Origin: Isoetes taiwanensis
Lineage: Eukaryota; Streptophyta; Lycopodiopsida; Isoetales; Isoetaceae
Assembly: GCA_021234155.1 (NCBI GenBank)
Contig: JAJEKV010000060.1
Span: forward strand, 4,674,323 to 4,738,322
Direction of reading: 5' to 3'
Length of the DNA stretch: 64,000 bases
Shown here: positions 21,351 through 32,636 of the stretch, in pieces
How the letters are laid out: each line of letters begins with the position of its first letter
How positions within the stretch are numbered: the first letter of the stretch is position 1
Notes under the pieces: generated by a model
Told to the model about the DNA's origin: nothing
Database searches by the model: none
What the model saw: only the letters and a program-made list of their open reading frames with translations
Position numbers and translations under genes: made by a program

Positions 21351-22738
21351 TCCATTTTTGTGCAGGTGCAAAATGTGTGGAATTGCACCTTCTAGGCAAG
21401 CGTTCAGATTAGCCCCACACCTCCTTTCAAATAAACAATTTAAATTAGACTACCTTATTGAGTTGTCAAAACGTATATATAATCATACTTTCTTGCAATG
21501 TTTCCGTGCCGTTATTATCAGCAGGAGCGCCGTATATATATCAGACGCCATCATGTTATAGCCACAGGCATATCTGTGGTATATCCGTGTCTTTGACATA
21601 TTATAGCCACGCCAAAAAAAAAGTTACACGGCGTTTTTGTGGGCTTAGCGGATTTTCTGCCATTTAAGGCTGGCTATAACATGCCCACGTCCGACATTTA
21701 CCGCGATGGTTATCAGGCATGGAAAACTCACCACCACACCAATCCTACTTCTCCAACCAACTCGATCATTATGAATCATTTTTATTCCAGTGCTCCTTAA
21801 ACCCCTGTCCTTGCAGGTTAACCCAATCTAGCCGTTGCCCACCGTTGGATCTAGGAAGGTTTATATTGCATAATGATTGGAATATGCTTCTCCAGGGAAT
21901 ATTCCAGAGATTATTGTTGATAATCTCACGAATATGCTTTTTCGGTGAATATTCCAAGGATTATCACTTTGTACCACAAAAATGTGGCTCTGTTTTCAGC
22001 TTAGGTTCGGCAGTTCCGGCATCAGATCACCTTAGGGGTCTACCTGTGGCGCTAAAATGGCCGCCCAAAAGGGCATAGACAGATCAATGGCAAAAATTGA
22101 TGGCAGATGGATGATTTTCTCTGTGATGACAAATGCCAGTCTGCTTCAAATCTGGCCTGTGCAAATAAGGGGTTCAAGAAATTTTTAGGGCCAAGCTTAC
22201 ATTTCTGGATTCATAGAAAAAATCTTCTGGATTTACACTTCTGGATTTACAGAAAAAATCTTTGCCATGTGATTTAGTTCTCAATTTAACAGGGAATGCC
22301 TATATGGCAGATTTTTCATAAGCCCATCAGGTTTTCTGGGCGCAGCTTTAATCCCTATATGGCGGATTTTTGTGGAGCAAATTTGGCCGTTGGACTCGTA
22401 TCCAGCTATTTCTGATGTAGATTAGCAGTCCAAGATCATGCACATTGGTTTTTAGCGTAAGGGCTGTAGCATCCTTTGCAGCGTTGCACAAAACTTTGCT
22501 GGATTTTTTGCATACCAGATTTGCATCAGACTTGTCGGCTTCCTGTTTTGTATCACAGATTTCAGTGCTAGATTTTCAGCATCTCTTTTGCTTCCGATCC
22601 CCAGATTTGTTTCAAAGATTTTCGTGCTGGATCTACTACACCATCTCTTTTGCTTCTGCCAGGTTCAGCTTCCTTGCTCTGTTTTCAGGATCTGTTATGG
22701 ACAGGGGATGTGTTAACCTGCTCGGACAGGGGTTTAAG
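21351..22738. other. Upstream flank of paralogue A, no recognisable gene
   Basis: Between 22195 and 22270 the phrase TTCTGGATT(C/T)A(T/C)AGAAAAAATC is repeated. The rest is unremarkable. A 119-codon frame at 21719-22078 shows no family features. Confidence 0.35.
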
Positions 22739-22834
22739 GGAGGTCAACCCTCCCCTCTCGGGGATCATGGGAAATACGGCCTCCGGCCTCGAGGGTTATT
22801 TCCCATAATCCCCTCAAGGGGAGGGTTAACCTCC
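22739..22834. repeat. Hairpin, arms about 38-40 bp
   Basis: GGAGGTCAACCCTCCCCTCT at 22739 and its continuation to GGGAAATAC pair with GTTATTTCCCATAATCCCCT through GGGTTAACCTCC (22795-22834). About 34 of 40 positions are complementary, and the loop is under 20 bases. It shares the GGTTAACC-containing ends and the CTCATAA/TTCATAA flank with the hairpin at 53659-53766. Confidence 0.85.
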
Positions 22835-24322
22835 TCATAATGATCTACAAGCTTCAAATTATCTCGCATTTTGCAATAGGCCTTCTGCATGGTCTCCCTC
22901 CATTCCCCAACATGGAAGTTGGGTCGGAGCTCTGCTATAGCATCTTCACAACACTCCCTTTTTTGCTCAGAGCTCGGTTATGGCACTTTCTTCCTCCTTT
23001 TTTGGTTAGAGGTCAGCTATGGCTCGGCTATTTCTTCGCTCCAGAAGGGCTTTTTATTGCCTCTAGATGGTTTCTTCACTCCTGCCATATCCGTTGATTA
23101 GACCCAAGTTTGTTAGCTGTTAGGAACAATGATGCCTAACAGGGGATTTCTTCACTTCAAAAATAGAGGGTGCAAAAACAAGGGATTTTTTTTCTGCAAA
23201 AATGGATCCAATCTGTGGAAGGACGGCAATTCAGAGCAAAAACAGCGATGCCCAAGAGATTTTCACAGAAAAAACAGTTTAGTGCAGAAACAGATCATTT
23301 TTATGCAGAGGATTTTGTGTGCAGGAACAAGGGATTTTTTCCATGGCCATTTATCTGTCTCTGTGACTAGTTAACCTGTAAGAATTGATGCTTGAGGAAT
23401 GTTGAACCTAACTTCCATTTCAATTTGTATAGAATAGAATGCCAAGTGGCATCACCAGGTTAAGCCTCAGAAAGAAACGAGGACCCAACTTCCATGTTGT
23501 AAACTTCCAATTAAGTTAGGGTGTCTCCATGTTAGTTTTATGAGTGCACTCTGATTAGGGCATCACTTCCTTAACTGAGGGCCAATGGTCGTGTTTCCAA
23601 CTTTGTATACATGCTTATTTGCTATATACTCAAAGCTATCAAATGTCTCCATGGTGCAGTTGCACCGCTTAGAATATAGTTCCATTATCTTTGACATTAT
23701 CAACTCTTCTTGGTCATCATTTGGCTTTATTTGAGAAACGTGCATCTGTTGCATACAGTAGAACTACTTAAAGCAAGTGGCATCCAAAGAAGAATATGTA
23801 GCATAATAACAGGGGGTTTCTTTTGTATTTTTGTACGTTTTTTTCTATGGTTTTCATATGATTTGATGGGCGTATTGCACAAGACCTACTGTTTAGTATA
23901 TCTAGAGTGCGCACTGTATTCTCATATTTAAATGACATATTATCTATGATTTTGCAATGGTTTAGCATTTGCATATTTTTCCTTGAAAAATCAATTATTT
24001 TTAAGTTCCAAAAACAGACATGCAAGCATCGAGGTCCCTTATTTTAGGGTTCTTTGAGGAAAGGGTTTGCTTTACTTGTTGCCCCGATTTGCTTCTGGAG
24101 AAGAAACTTCTATATTCTTGCTCTCGGAGGAGGGATTTGTATGGTGTCGGTTTTTGTTTTGGGTTATTCATGGTAGGTTTCGCAAGGTTATGGCGAGGAG
24201 TTCCGTGAAGGGCCGGATTTCGTAGTTGTTTGAAGGGCTGATGCATGGAGCGAGCACATGACCGATGTTTTGAAGCGGCAAAGCGTAAGAGTTGATGCCA
24301 TTAGGGGATTTTTGAGATCATA
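22835..24322. other. Stretch without recognisable gene
   Basis: The short frames at 22840-23374 lack motifs and come from Phe/Leu-rich, T-rich sequence. No RNA gene or transposon terminus was seen. Confidence 0.35.
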
Positions 24323-24755
24323 AAAGGGCCTTCTAAGAACTGAATATGAACTACCAATCGTAAAAATAGAATCGGTAATCCGATTCGACAAAATAGTTAT
24401 AACTAACTCATTGATCATTTTTCTAGCATATGTTGATAGAAAAGTCCAAAAAGTCTTGTTTGGTGCAATAGATAGATCTCGTTGAGATCTTTCCAACTTG
24501 GGTTGCTTTGCATATCTTTTAACCCTATAGGATAGTAAAAAAATGGCAAAACCATATTTTTGGAGTTTTGACAATCATAAGTAGTTAAAATATGTGCAAA
24601 GCACCTAAGGTTGGAAAGATCTCAACTAGATCTATTTATTGCACTAAACGAGGACTTTTCTATCAAGAGTTATGTTTTTAGGGATGTTTTGGGATCGTTT
24701 TTACGATTGGTAGTTCATTTATCTTCATTTGATGGCATGTTTTGAAGGCCCTTTT
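24323..24755. repeat. Degenerate long inverted repeat (about 430 bp), MITE-like
   Basis: The left arm has AAAGGGCCTTC, then GAACTACCAATCGTAAAAA, then TGATAGAAAAGTCC and GAGATCTTTCCAAC. The right arm carries the complements in reverse order (GTTGGAAAGATCTC, GGACTTTTCTATCA, TTTTTACGATTGGTAGTTC, GAAGGCCCTTTT). The arms are about 200 bp and clearly diverged. No target duplication was identified. Confidence 0.75.
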
Positions 24756-24811
24756 TATCTGCCGGATTTTGGGGATGTTTTGCATAGGCCTTGATGGCAT
24801 GGGCATTTTGA

Positions 24812-25070
24812 AGAGGAGGAGAGATCATCAAGATTTTAGAGGGGCTTGATATGGTCGAGAATCAAATTGAAGAGGGAAAGTTCATCGGGAGATCTGACAG
24901 AGAAGACGTACATATGAATATGGAAGCTGCTTTTATTGAAATGGTGGGTGAAGCTGCCAAAAAAAATTATACATCAAGAAGTCGGTCCAATGATCAAGTA
25001 GTCACAGATGTGCGATTGTGGTGTCGAAATGTCGTTGATCGCTTAGTGTCGAGCATAGTCGGACTTCGTG
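24812..25070 (+). pseudogene. Argininosuccinate lyase fragment
   Basis: An open frame reads EIIKILEGLDMVENQIEEGK, then REDVHMNMEAAFIEMVGEAA, then TSRSRSNDQVVTDVRLWCR. This aligns with the N-terminal third of argininosuccinate lyase, the last step of arginine synthesis, which releases fumarate. In the family the substrate-binding motif is SRNDQ. Here an extra Ser splits it (SRSNDQ). Similarity ends near GLRV (about 25065), and no other exons of the roughly 450-residue enzyme are present. It is best read as a captured or duplicated exon that has lost function. Confidence 0.8.
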
Positions 25071-26657
25071 TTTGCTATCTCCCCGTGACCAAAAGAATCC
25101 TAAGAGGCACACTAGGCCGCCAGGAGAAGCTTTGGTTTTGTGGCCTCTGTAGTGCCGTTGTTTTTTGCATCAGCTTTTTCAGAAGCCTGGCTCTGACACG
25201 AACCCATACCTTGAAAGGTAGCCTCTGCCCCTGCCGAGACTAGGATTGGCAAGCTCTTCGAGCCGCCACAGTTTACCACAAGCATACTCTATGGATGCAC
25301 GCCCAAAGAACTGGCAAAGCCATTTTGGACCGAGGAAGCCCAGAGGAGAGAAAGCAATACACAACTCCCAGGTATGCTTTTATTCAGAAGACAAATTTTT
25401 GGGCCTATTCAAATAAATTGGCATAGTTCTTGGGCTTCTCAGTCTGCCATAAGAATTACAAACAAATTCCTGCATTTTTATTGCTGAATCCATGGCTCTT
25501 TCAACGAAATTTTGGATTTCTTAGGCCATAGGCATATGTCTATATATGTATGCACCCGAAGCTGTATGTTCTGCCCCACATTGCATTCTGGATAAGGGAC
25601 AGTTTGCGTACGTCTAGAAATGGTCTGTAAATAGCCGATTTAGTGCCCATTGACACTGGAATGCAGGGCGGACACAAAGTCCAATTGATCTTCCTTAGAA
25701 AAATCCAAAGAAAGTGTTAATAGAAGTGTTAATAGGTCTACAACAAGTATAATTTGGCGTAAGATGTCTCTTCAACAACTTTGGTTGACATGCTTTTGTC
25801 GAAGATGGTTGGCTAGCAAATAAGTGCATATTGATGATGCTATCACCTCCTCTCACAACCGGATTCATCAACACATTTCAAAGACACGTAAAAGATCCCA
25901 CTGATGTTCTTGATTCCATAAATGCATTTTAGCAATGACAAGAAATCATGTCCACCTGTGCCTTACTGCAATATCTGAAGCTTTCTAGCATACAGAACAA
26001 TGGTATTGTATATGCATGAGAAATGGTATCTGTGACAATGTTAAGGTGTGTATCTGCAAACGAATCACTCCAGGCTGGAAGGTTTTAACTGGAGAAAACG
26101 TTGTGCCAGCATATTGGCATTGGTAAAGCTTCTGCAGCTTCTCCTTGGAAACTGAACAATCATCACATTTTGAGCAATTGCAAGTTGATCTTCATAAAAC
26201 TAGAATAATTATGCATAATTTAATCATGCATCTTAGCCCTATAACAAAGATGGACATGTGTATAAATGACCGTGGTGTTATCACTAACCTTATTCATGTT
26301 TTATTTACTCGGTTGCAATTCCAAGCAAAAAAGCAATGTCCGAGGAGGGAAAAAAAAAGAGGCCGCCCTAGGTAAAAATAAATTAGAACGACTTACTCTC
26401 TATTTTGTAAAAAATATTATTGTAATGCATCTTGAAAAAACAACAACAAAAGATGATGGCATATTATACATTGGTATTAATATTATATGTCTAATTCTAT
26501 GCAATGTTTTCGTTCCCATAATTTGAGCACCTCTAGTTTGTTAGATTTGTGAGGTTATGATATACCATCCATCATTAGAGTATTAGGTAATGTCTATATC
26601 TACACCCCTACACCATCCTTAAGGCCCCGAAGGGGCCAAATTTTTTTTTACTTAACA
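25071..26657. other. Stretch without recognisable gene
   Basis: No motif was found in the frames at 25179-25364, 26145-26375 or 26266-26526. The sequence is AT-rich. Confidence 0.4.
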
Positions 26658-27102
26658 CAAACCATTAACACAAAACTAATATTATTAACACAAACCATTG
26701 CATTTGACACATTTAAATTAAAATCCCCCTTAAACCCCCTTTGGTTTGGGTGCATATTCACACGGGAGGTTACGTAGGGCAGCGAGAGCCTCAAAAAATT
26801 TATAATACATGTACAAAATTAACACCATTAAGTACGTCCTCTCAAACCTTATAGTATTTTGCAAACCTTAATATATAGTATACAAAAACTTGTACATGCA
26901 TACCCCACAAACGAGGATCGCTATGTACGGTCCAGACCTTGGAATAAAGGGAAAATATGCCCATCCGACAGCTCTTGTTGCCCGAAGTAACCCCCCGTGT
27001 GAATATGCACCCAAACCAAAGGGGGTTTAAGGGGGATTTTAATTTAAATGTGTCAAATGCAATGGTTTGTGTTAATAATATTAGTTTTGTGTTAATGGTT
27101 TG
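26658..27102. repeat. 445-bp fold-back element with perfect 109-bp inverted arms
   Basis: Arm 26658-26766 is exactly complementary to arm 26994-27102, from CAAACCATTAACACAAAAC to CATATTCACACGGG. Inside, a further 25-30 bp pair imperfectly (GGTTACGTAGGGCAGCGAGAGC against its partner), leaving a loop of about 170 bp. A perfect outer stem with an eroded inner stem points to a young MITE-like insertion or to gene conversion of the arms. No coding capacity exists. A target duplication could not be fixed, because the flanks are T-rich. Confidence 0.9.
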
Positions 27103-29186
27103 TTTTGCTTGATCCTTTTCCAATATAGGAATAGATCAATATTAGCTTCTCGTTGTTGATTGTTAATGTGAAAATTGTCCAACTCATGTTTTTTGGATTG
27201 ATGCTCAATTCTACACTGAGAAATGGCTGGTTGGTGCACGTAAAGATGATGTATTTTAAATTTTCTATTAGTTTTTACTTTCATCTTGATACATAAACAA
27301 CTCTAAAATGCATGTTGTCGCAAAACACTGGAGTTGCATGTATGCCATGAGCAAGGTGATATATGCTTTCCAAAAAGACTAGAAAGACTAGTCGAATTAT
27401 GTATTTTCTATCTTTTATAGTGAAAAGGCACTTTTAGTTGGATATATTTGTGGATTACACGCCACGAATATTTTTCTTTTTCACACCCATTGACTAGATA
27501 AGCAAATCACTTTTCTTATTTATCATAACCATCTCCTGTATTATTGCATCAGTATTATTGCATCAAAAACATGGAGGAGTTGAATCTACACTTTATGATC
27601 ATGTGTTCTAGGCTGAACATTAGAAAGGTGCCGATCCTAATGACAATAAGATCCCACGTAATGGTGTCACACATTTTTGAACATTCCTTTTTCACATATT
27701 TTTTTGGTCTCCAAATAGTCAATGTTTTTTTTGGAAGATAGGTAAACCCATCCTTTTTTACAAATGCTAAAACTTGACCATGCTTAAGGTTTAAGGCAAG
27801 AATACTGACCATGTTGAAGGCAGAAGCCAAACCGACACCTACACCAACACCGAAGGCATTGCTTGCCCAACGAGTAACTGAGCTCCAGCTCCAGAAGAGC
27901 AAATTAATAAACTATTCGGATGGGTCTGTTCCAGGTGATTTGGGCGTATCATTGTTTTTGTATCTCGCTACTGCAAATGCGATCTCCCACTAATTCTCCT
28001 GCTTAGCTGCTCATCCACAAAGCCTGCTTGTTTATGCTCTTCCGGGATTAGCCAGGTGCAGCCTATCAAGAATCGTATTGCCTCTTCACTGCCACGCATT
28101 TTCCTATTAATCGTTAAAGATCATCATAGGTTGAAATCTAATGTAGGCATTATTGCTTAAATCTGAAATGACCTAATCATAACTATGGCGAACACCTCTC
28201 TTCTCAAATATCGCGCTAGAATGGCGATTTGCTCTGAAGCAATGGCTATAGTGGATGTCGGATCTGCGCTGAACCTATGGCTATGGCAGCATTGTGCTTC
28301 CAACCATATTTAATTGCAACAGTTCAAACATTCTGCACTCAAAAATGCCTACGAGGGTTCGAAAAATATTTTAGATATAACAAGAAAACTTGCCGTCTTA
28401 TATTCATATGTACCGGATTTTACAAAATCGAACTTGAAACAACAGTTTCAAAATGAAATTGCTGGCAATTTGTCCGGATTCATCAACCTTAAAGGCTAGA
28501 ACAAAAATACATATTGAAAGATAAGATCAAACTATACTAAGCTAGATTATACACATGGCGATAGTTCTTCCATGTCATAGTCGAGGAACTATCGGAAACA
28601 AATGCCACCAATTTAGACATGGGTTTTTATCGTCTTCAAGTTCCTCTCATGGAATGGAACAGATCGAAGGGGGCTCCACACCTTGTTCTTATTGGACGGT
28701 TCGTGCGCGAAAAGGGTGTATTCATTGTGACAGCACCCATGGTCTCTTCGACCGCTGTAAAATACAATGTAATAAAATTATTTATGAACAAAAATTAAAA
28801 GCATATTAGCACTTTGTTTACATAAAGGAAGCATTTTCATTGGTTTTAGCTATGCTTTTTCCCTTCTTGACTCGCTAATCGTGAAAATAAGACCACGTAA
28901 TTTTCCTTAGCTTTTTTTTTCCACAAAAAAAAAAGAGGGAGATGAGTGGTGCGACCATCCTCAATAATAGTGCCAACTATTTTCTCCCATACATGTCGAA
29001 TTAACCTGCATTTAAATGACAGTGGAGAACCAAAAAAAAAAAAAAAAACTAGTCAAAAGCACGTTTGATCACTTTTTACAGAAATTACATGTTTTGATAA
29101 TGTTCTTTTGCCTCCGTAATTTATGTTATGAGGACTTTAAGCATAATTTGTATGCAATTATACTTGACATTAGAGCAAGGTATAAG
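27103..29186. other. Stretch without recognisable gene
   Basis: Short frames only. A segment at 29020-29115 (CTAGTCAAAAGCACG, ACTTTTTACA.AAATTACATG and TTTTGATAAT) recurs at 31768-31850, so duplicated blocks flank the HMG-CoA reductase region. A poly(A) run lies at 29031-29048. Confidence 0.4.
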
Positions 29187-29549
29187 TTCCCATATTCTAA
29201 ACGAAGTGCACCCTAGACTACCACAGTCGTCCGATTCGCCGATCCTACGGCCCAGATCGTATGTTGGAGTCTCTGGGCATCTGTCGTTTTGCTTATAGTC
29301 ATTTATGATTAGAGGCGCCTATGATTTTGAAATATGAAATACGATTTCACCTAAGGTTTTGAGGGAATATCGAACCTCTATATGGCTTTGCCTAAGATTT
29401 TAGAATAGAAAATATGGGGGCTTGACCCTCTACCAAAATAACTCAATGTCCTAATAAGACTACTTTAACTAATGTACCCAGTAAGTTAATGTGATTTTTT
29501 TTTCTTGAATCTATGTTTTCTTTTATAACAACCAATGCATTTGTTTTAG
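29187..29549 (+). repeat. Intron-like repeat, copy a (partial)
   Basis: From ATTCTAAACGAAGTGCACCC to TTGTTTTAG it matches copies b and c downstream. It ends in a good 3' splice site (TTGTTTTAG) exactly at the start of the HMG-CoA reductase exon. Its 5' portion is missing. Confidence 0.85.
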
Positions 29550-30267
29550 GGATACAATGTTGGTCCACAAGAAACAAATGCAGCATCAATTTTTGAGGAA
29601 GATAAGCTTTTTGAGAGAAACGATCCTTTACAAGAAACAAAGGCAGCAGGGATTCTTGAGGAAAGTATGGTTGCTGAGAAAAATGATCCTTTACAAGAAG
29701 CAAAGGCAGAAGTAATTTTTGAGGAAAATAAACTTGCCCAGTCTGATGCGGATCTTGCTCTTGCAGTGAACTCTAATAAGATTGCTTCATATGCCTTAGA
29801 AAAAGTATTGGGAGATTGTAACAGAGCAGCCTCTGTGAGAAAAAGGGCAGTGGAATTGAGGGCTGGTAGGTCATTGGAAGGGCTACCAACGTTAGGGCTA
29901 GATTATGCATCTGTTCTGGGCCAATGTTATGAAATGGTAATTGGGTATGTGCAGATCCCTGTTGGTGTTGCAGGACCCTTGATATTGGATGGTATGGAAT
30001 ATATGATTCCCATGGCCACCACTGAAGGTTGTCTTGTGGCAAGCACTAACAGAGGTTGCAAGGCCATATCTCAATCTGGTGGAGCTTCCAGTATTCTTCT
30101 ACAGGATGGAATGACCAGAGCTCCTGTAGTGAAATTTGCATCCATCAAGCGCGCCTCGGAGCTCAAGTTCTACTTAGAAGATGAGCAAACCTTTCATACC
30201 ATATGCTCCTTGTTCGATCAAACAAGCCGGTTTGCTAGGTTGCAACATATCAAATGTTCTCTCGCTG
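29550..30267 (+). pseudogene. HMG-CoA reductase exon (partial gene)
   Basis: A 239-codon open frame with no stop encodes part of 3-hydroxy-3-methylglutaryl-CoA reductase, the NADPH-dependent step making mevalonate at the ER. It begins with an acidic linker holding three about 21-residue repeats ([36 protein letters not shown]). The catalytic domain follows: [30 protein letters not shown], then [18 protein letters not shown] with the catalytic Glu, [20 protein letters not shown] and [15 protein letters not shown]. Family members have EMPVGYVQIP; here it is [10 protein letters not shown]. The membrane segments and the second half (DAMGMNM, SDKK, GQDPAQN, GTVGGGT) are absent nearby. A donor-like GTATCA follows at 30268. 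It is either a captured exon or part of a broken gene. Confidence 0.9.
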
Positions 30268-30701
30268 GTATCAAATCCCCCTAGAACCCCTTGTTATTTT
30301 GCTACATATTCTAATGCACCCTGGACTACCATAGTCGTCGGATTCGCCGATCCTACGGCCCAGATCGTATGTTGGAGCCTCTGGGCACCTTTCGTTTCAC
30401 TTATAGTCATTTATGATTGGAGGCGCCTATGATTTGAAATATGAAACACGATTTCGTTTAAGGTTTTGAGGGAATATCAAATCTCTATATGGCTTTGCCT
30501 AAAATTTTAAAATATGAAATACGAGGGCTTGAACCTCTACCAAAATAACTCAATGTCCTAATAAGACTACTTTAACCAATGTACCCAGTGAGTTAACGTG
30601 ATTAATTTTTATCTTGAATCTATGTTTTTTTTTATAACAACCCATTCAATTGTTTTAGGGATATATGGTCTATGGTTTCAGGAATTGTTATTTTTACATC
30701 C
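30268..30701 (+). repeat. Intron-like repeat, copy b
   Basis: It starts GTATCAAATCCCCCTAGAAC directly after the HMG-CoA reductase exon and ends in TTGTTTTAGGGATATATGG. The period to copy c is 434 bp. The contained block GTCGTCGGATTCGCCGATCC and TACGGCCCAGATCGTATG is highly conserved in all three copies. Confidence 0.9.
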
Positions 30702-31190
30702 ATACCAAATCCCCTTAGAACCCCCTGTTATTTTGCTACATATTCTAAACGAGCTGCACCCTGAACTACCATAGTCGTCGGATTCGCCGATCCTACGGCC
30801 CAGATCGTATGTTGGAGCCTCTGGAAACCTCTCGTTTCACTTATAGTCATTTATGATTGGAGGCGCCTATGATTTTAAAATATGAAATACGATTTTGTTT
30901 AAGGTTTTGAGGGAAATATCGAACCTCTATACGGCTTTGCCTAAGATTTTAAAGTATGAAATACGGGGGCTTGAACCTCTACCAAAATACTCAACGTCCT
31001 AATAAGACTAATTTAACCAATGTACCCAGTGAGTTAATGTGATTATTTTTTATCTTGAATCTATGTTTTTTTTATAACAACCCATTCAATTGTTTTAGGG
31101 ATATATGATCTATGGTTTCAGGAATTGTTATTTTTACATCCATACCAAATCCCCCTGGAACCCCTTGTTATTGTGCTACATATTCATGAC
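30702..31190 (+). repeat. Intron-like repeat, copy c plus partial fourth start
   Basis: Copy c runs from 30702 to about 31141. The next unit begins (CCAAATCCCCCTGGAACC) but breaks off near 31190. Between units, about 40 bases beginning GGATATATGG.CTATGG occupy the place where the 718-bp exon stands between copies a and b. Confidence 0.9.
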
Positions 31191-31284
31191 ATGATTATTT
31201 GCTAACTTTGTGTGAACATTAATTAAAGTTTGAGTCACATTGAAAAATAGCTAGGGACATGATTATTTGCTAATTTTGTGTGAA
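31187..31284 (+). repeat. Short direct repeat, about 28 bp, 69-bp spacing
   Basis: GACATGATTATTTGCTAA.TT followed by TGTGTGAAC occurs at 31187 and 31256. Confidence 0.8.
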
Positions 31285-31670
31285 CTTGGATATCAGAAAT
31301 CATCAAAAAATCTTGGATTATTGTGTATTTTATGCTCTGCTTAAACATCTTTTGCAACTCTTCCCTGCGCCTCAAATCAGACAACAAAATCAGACAACAC
31401 AAGGGAAGGCAGGTTGTTTGGGTTTCCTGTGCATACCCAACTCCGATATATCCTTGTAGCCACAACCTTACGGCAAGAAGAACATAGATTAGAAAGGAAA
31501 AATAGCAAATATACAGAAACAGAAGTAGAAAGGAGCACTTGCTATTATAAATCTGCTCCTCTGCAACTGTTTGAAGCGAAATCGCGCCATGGCTTGGTGA
31601 ACTGTTCTTACGATCATGGAGAACCACCTGGAATTTTCTTGAATTTTCACAGCCATAGCTGATATCGGAG

Positions 31671-31759
31671 ATCCATGTGGACAAAAGTCCTAGCTGGCAG
31701 CAACGTGGACACTCTAAAATTGCTTTAAAGTCTCAACTCGTGCTTGTGCAAACGTGCGA
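31671..31759 (-). repeat. Dispersed promoter/leader-like repeat, copy 1
   Basis: It shares GCACGTTTGCACAA, then GCAATTTTAG..TGTCCACGTTGC, then CTAGGACTTTTGTCCA (minus strand) with copies at 38.8 and 43.75 kb, all in the same orientation. On the minus strand it is followed by a 149-codon frame (31684-31235) of unknown nature with a hydrophobic stretch (FLLLFLYICYFSFLIYVLLA). Confidence 0.75.
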
Positions 31760-32189
31760 TGGAAAAAAATTAAAAATAAAACTAGTCAAAAGCACGCTTG
31801 GTTACTTTTTACAAAAATTACATGTTTTGATAATAATTTTTCCCTCCATAATTTGTAGTTTGAAGTTCCCTATATATCAATCCCATCAAAAGCATCGCTA
31901 ATTTCTAGTTACAAAATAAAAAATATAGTTTTCGTCTTCCGAATGGTTGCATTGTCTTTTATTTTGATCCACCATGCCTATAAATCTACAAACGAGCATA
32001 TGTCTAAGCCTGCGATGTTTTTAAGTGTAGTCTGCCAATGGCTGCATTATACATAATATTATTTTTCTATTTTGATCTGCCCTGCCTATAAATCTACAAA
32101 GCAGCCTAACTTTCTTTTTTGAAGTGGATGAATTATGATATATCCCATTCACTAATTCATGCTTGGAAAGCTCTTTATCAGCATATAGA

Positions 32190-32210
32190 GGAAGGAAGGA
32201 AGGAAGGAAG
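32190..32210 (+). repeat. (GGAA)n microsatellite, 3' tail of LINE 3
   Basis: Five GGAA units lie exactly at the 3' terminus of the minus-strand LINE, in the position taken by (AATAG)n in LINE 1. Confidence 0.8.
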
Positions 32211-32453
32211 TTTATTTTAACGTCCACGGAGGCCGAGGGCCTATGAGACTCAGTATACATGCAGAAACGAAGCAAAAAAAGCCAAAAACCCCAACACCAA
32301 AACAAACAATGTAATCAGATGCGGAGAACCCTACTACCGGGATGAAAAAAACCCCCACTTGGGAGGAAAAACCCTAGCAAGAGGCTCTCAAATACCATGC
32401 CCCGAAAGAGCAAGTCCGACGGCCGAAATCTGCAGGATGTAAGCTCCCCACCG

Positions 32454-32636
32454 CTACCATAGGTGATGCAAGTAATCCGATGTAGCGGTGTGTCGAGCAT
32501 CTAAGATCGGTGTGCCTTTGCCGACTGGCATATATCTTTGGGCACCGGGCCGGAGGGCATGGTGCTCATCCTCTATCACGTGCATCTCACAACACCGACA
32601 TATCCTTTCCTCCCCTGGGGATCCCGTGCCCGCCAT
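32454..32636 (-). pseudogene. LINE 3 C-terminal zinc segment
   Basis: The reading EERICRCCEMHVIEDEHHAL parallels LINE 2's LCACCQLQVIEDESHTLL. The final Cys of the motif is lost here (RPGAQR where LSCPAF is read in LINE 2). Confidence 0.65.

Noticed and set aside
26658-27102. LTR retrotransposon ends
   Set aside because: The long repeats are inverted, not direct, and no PBS or PPT is present.
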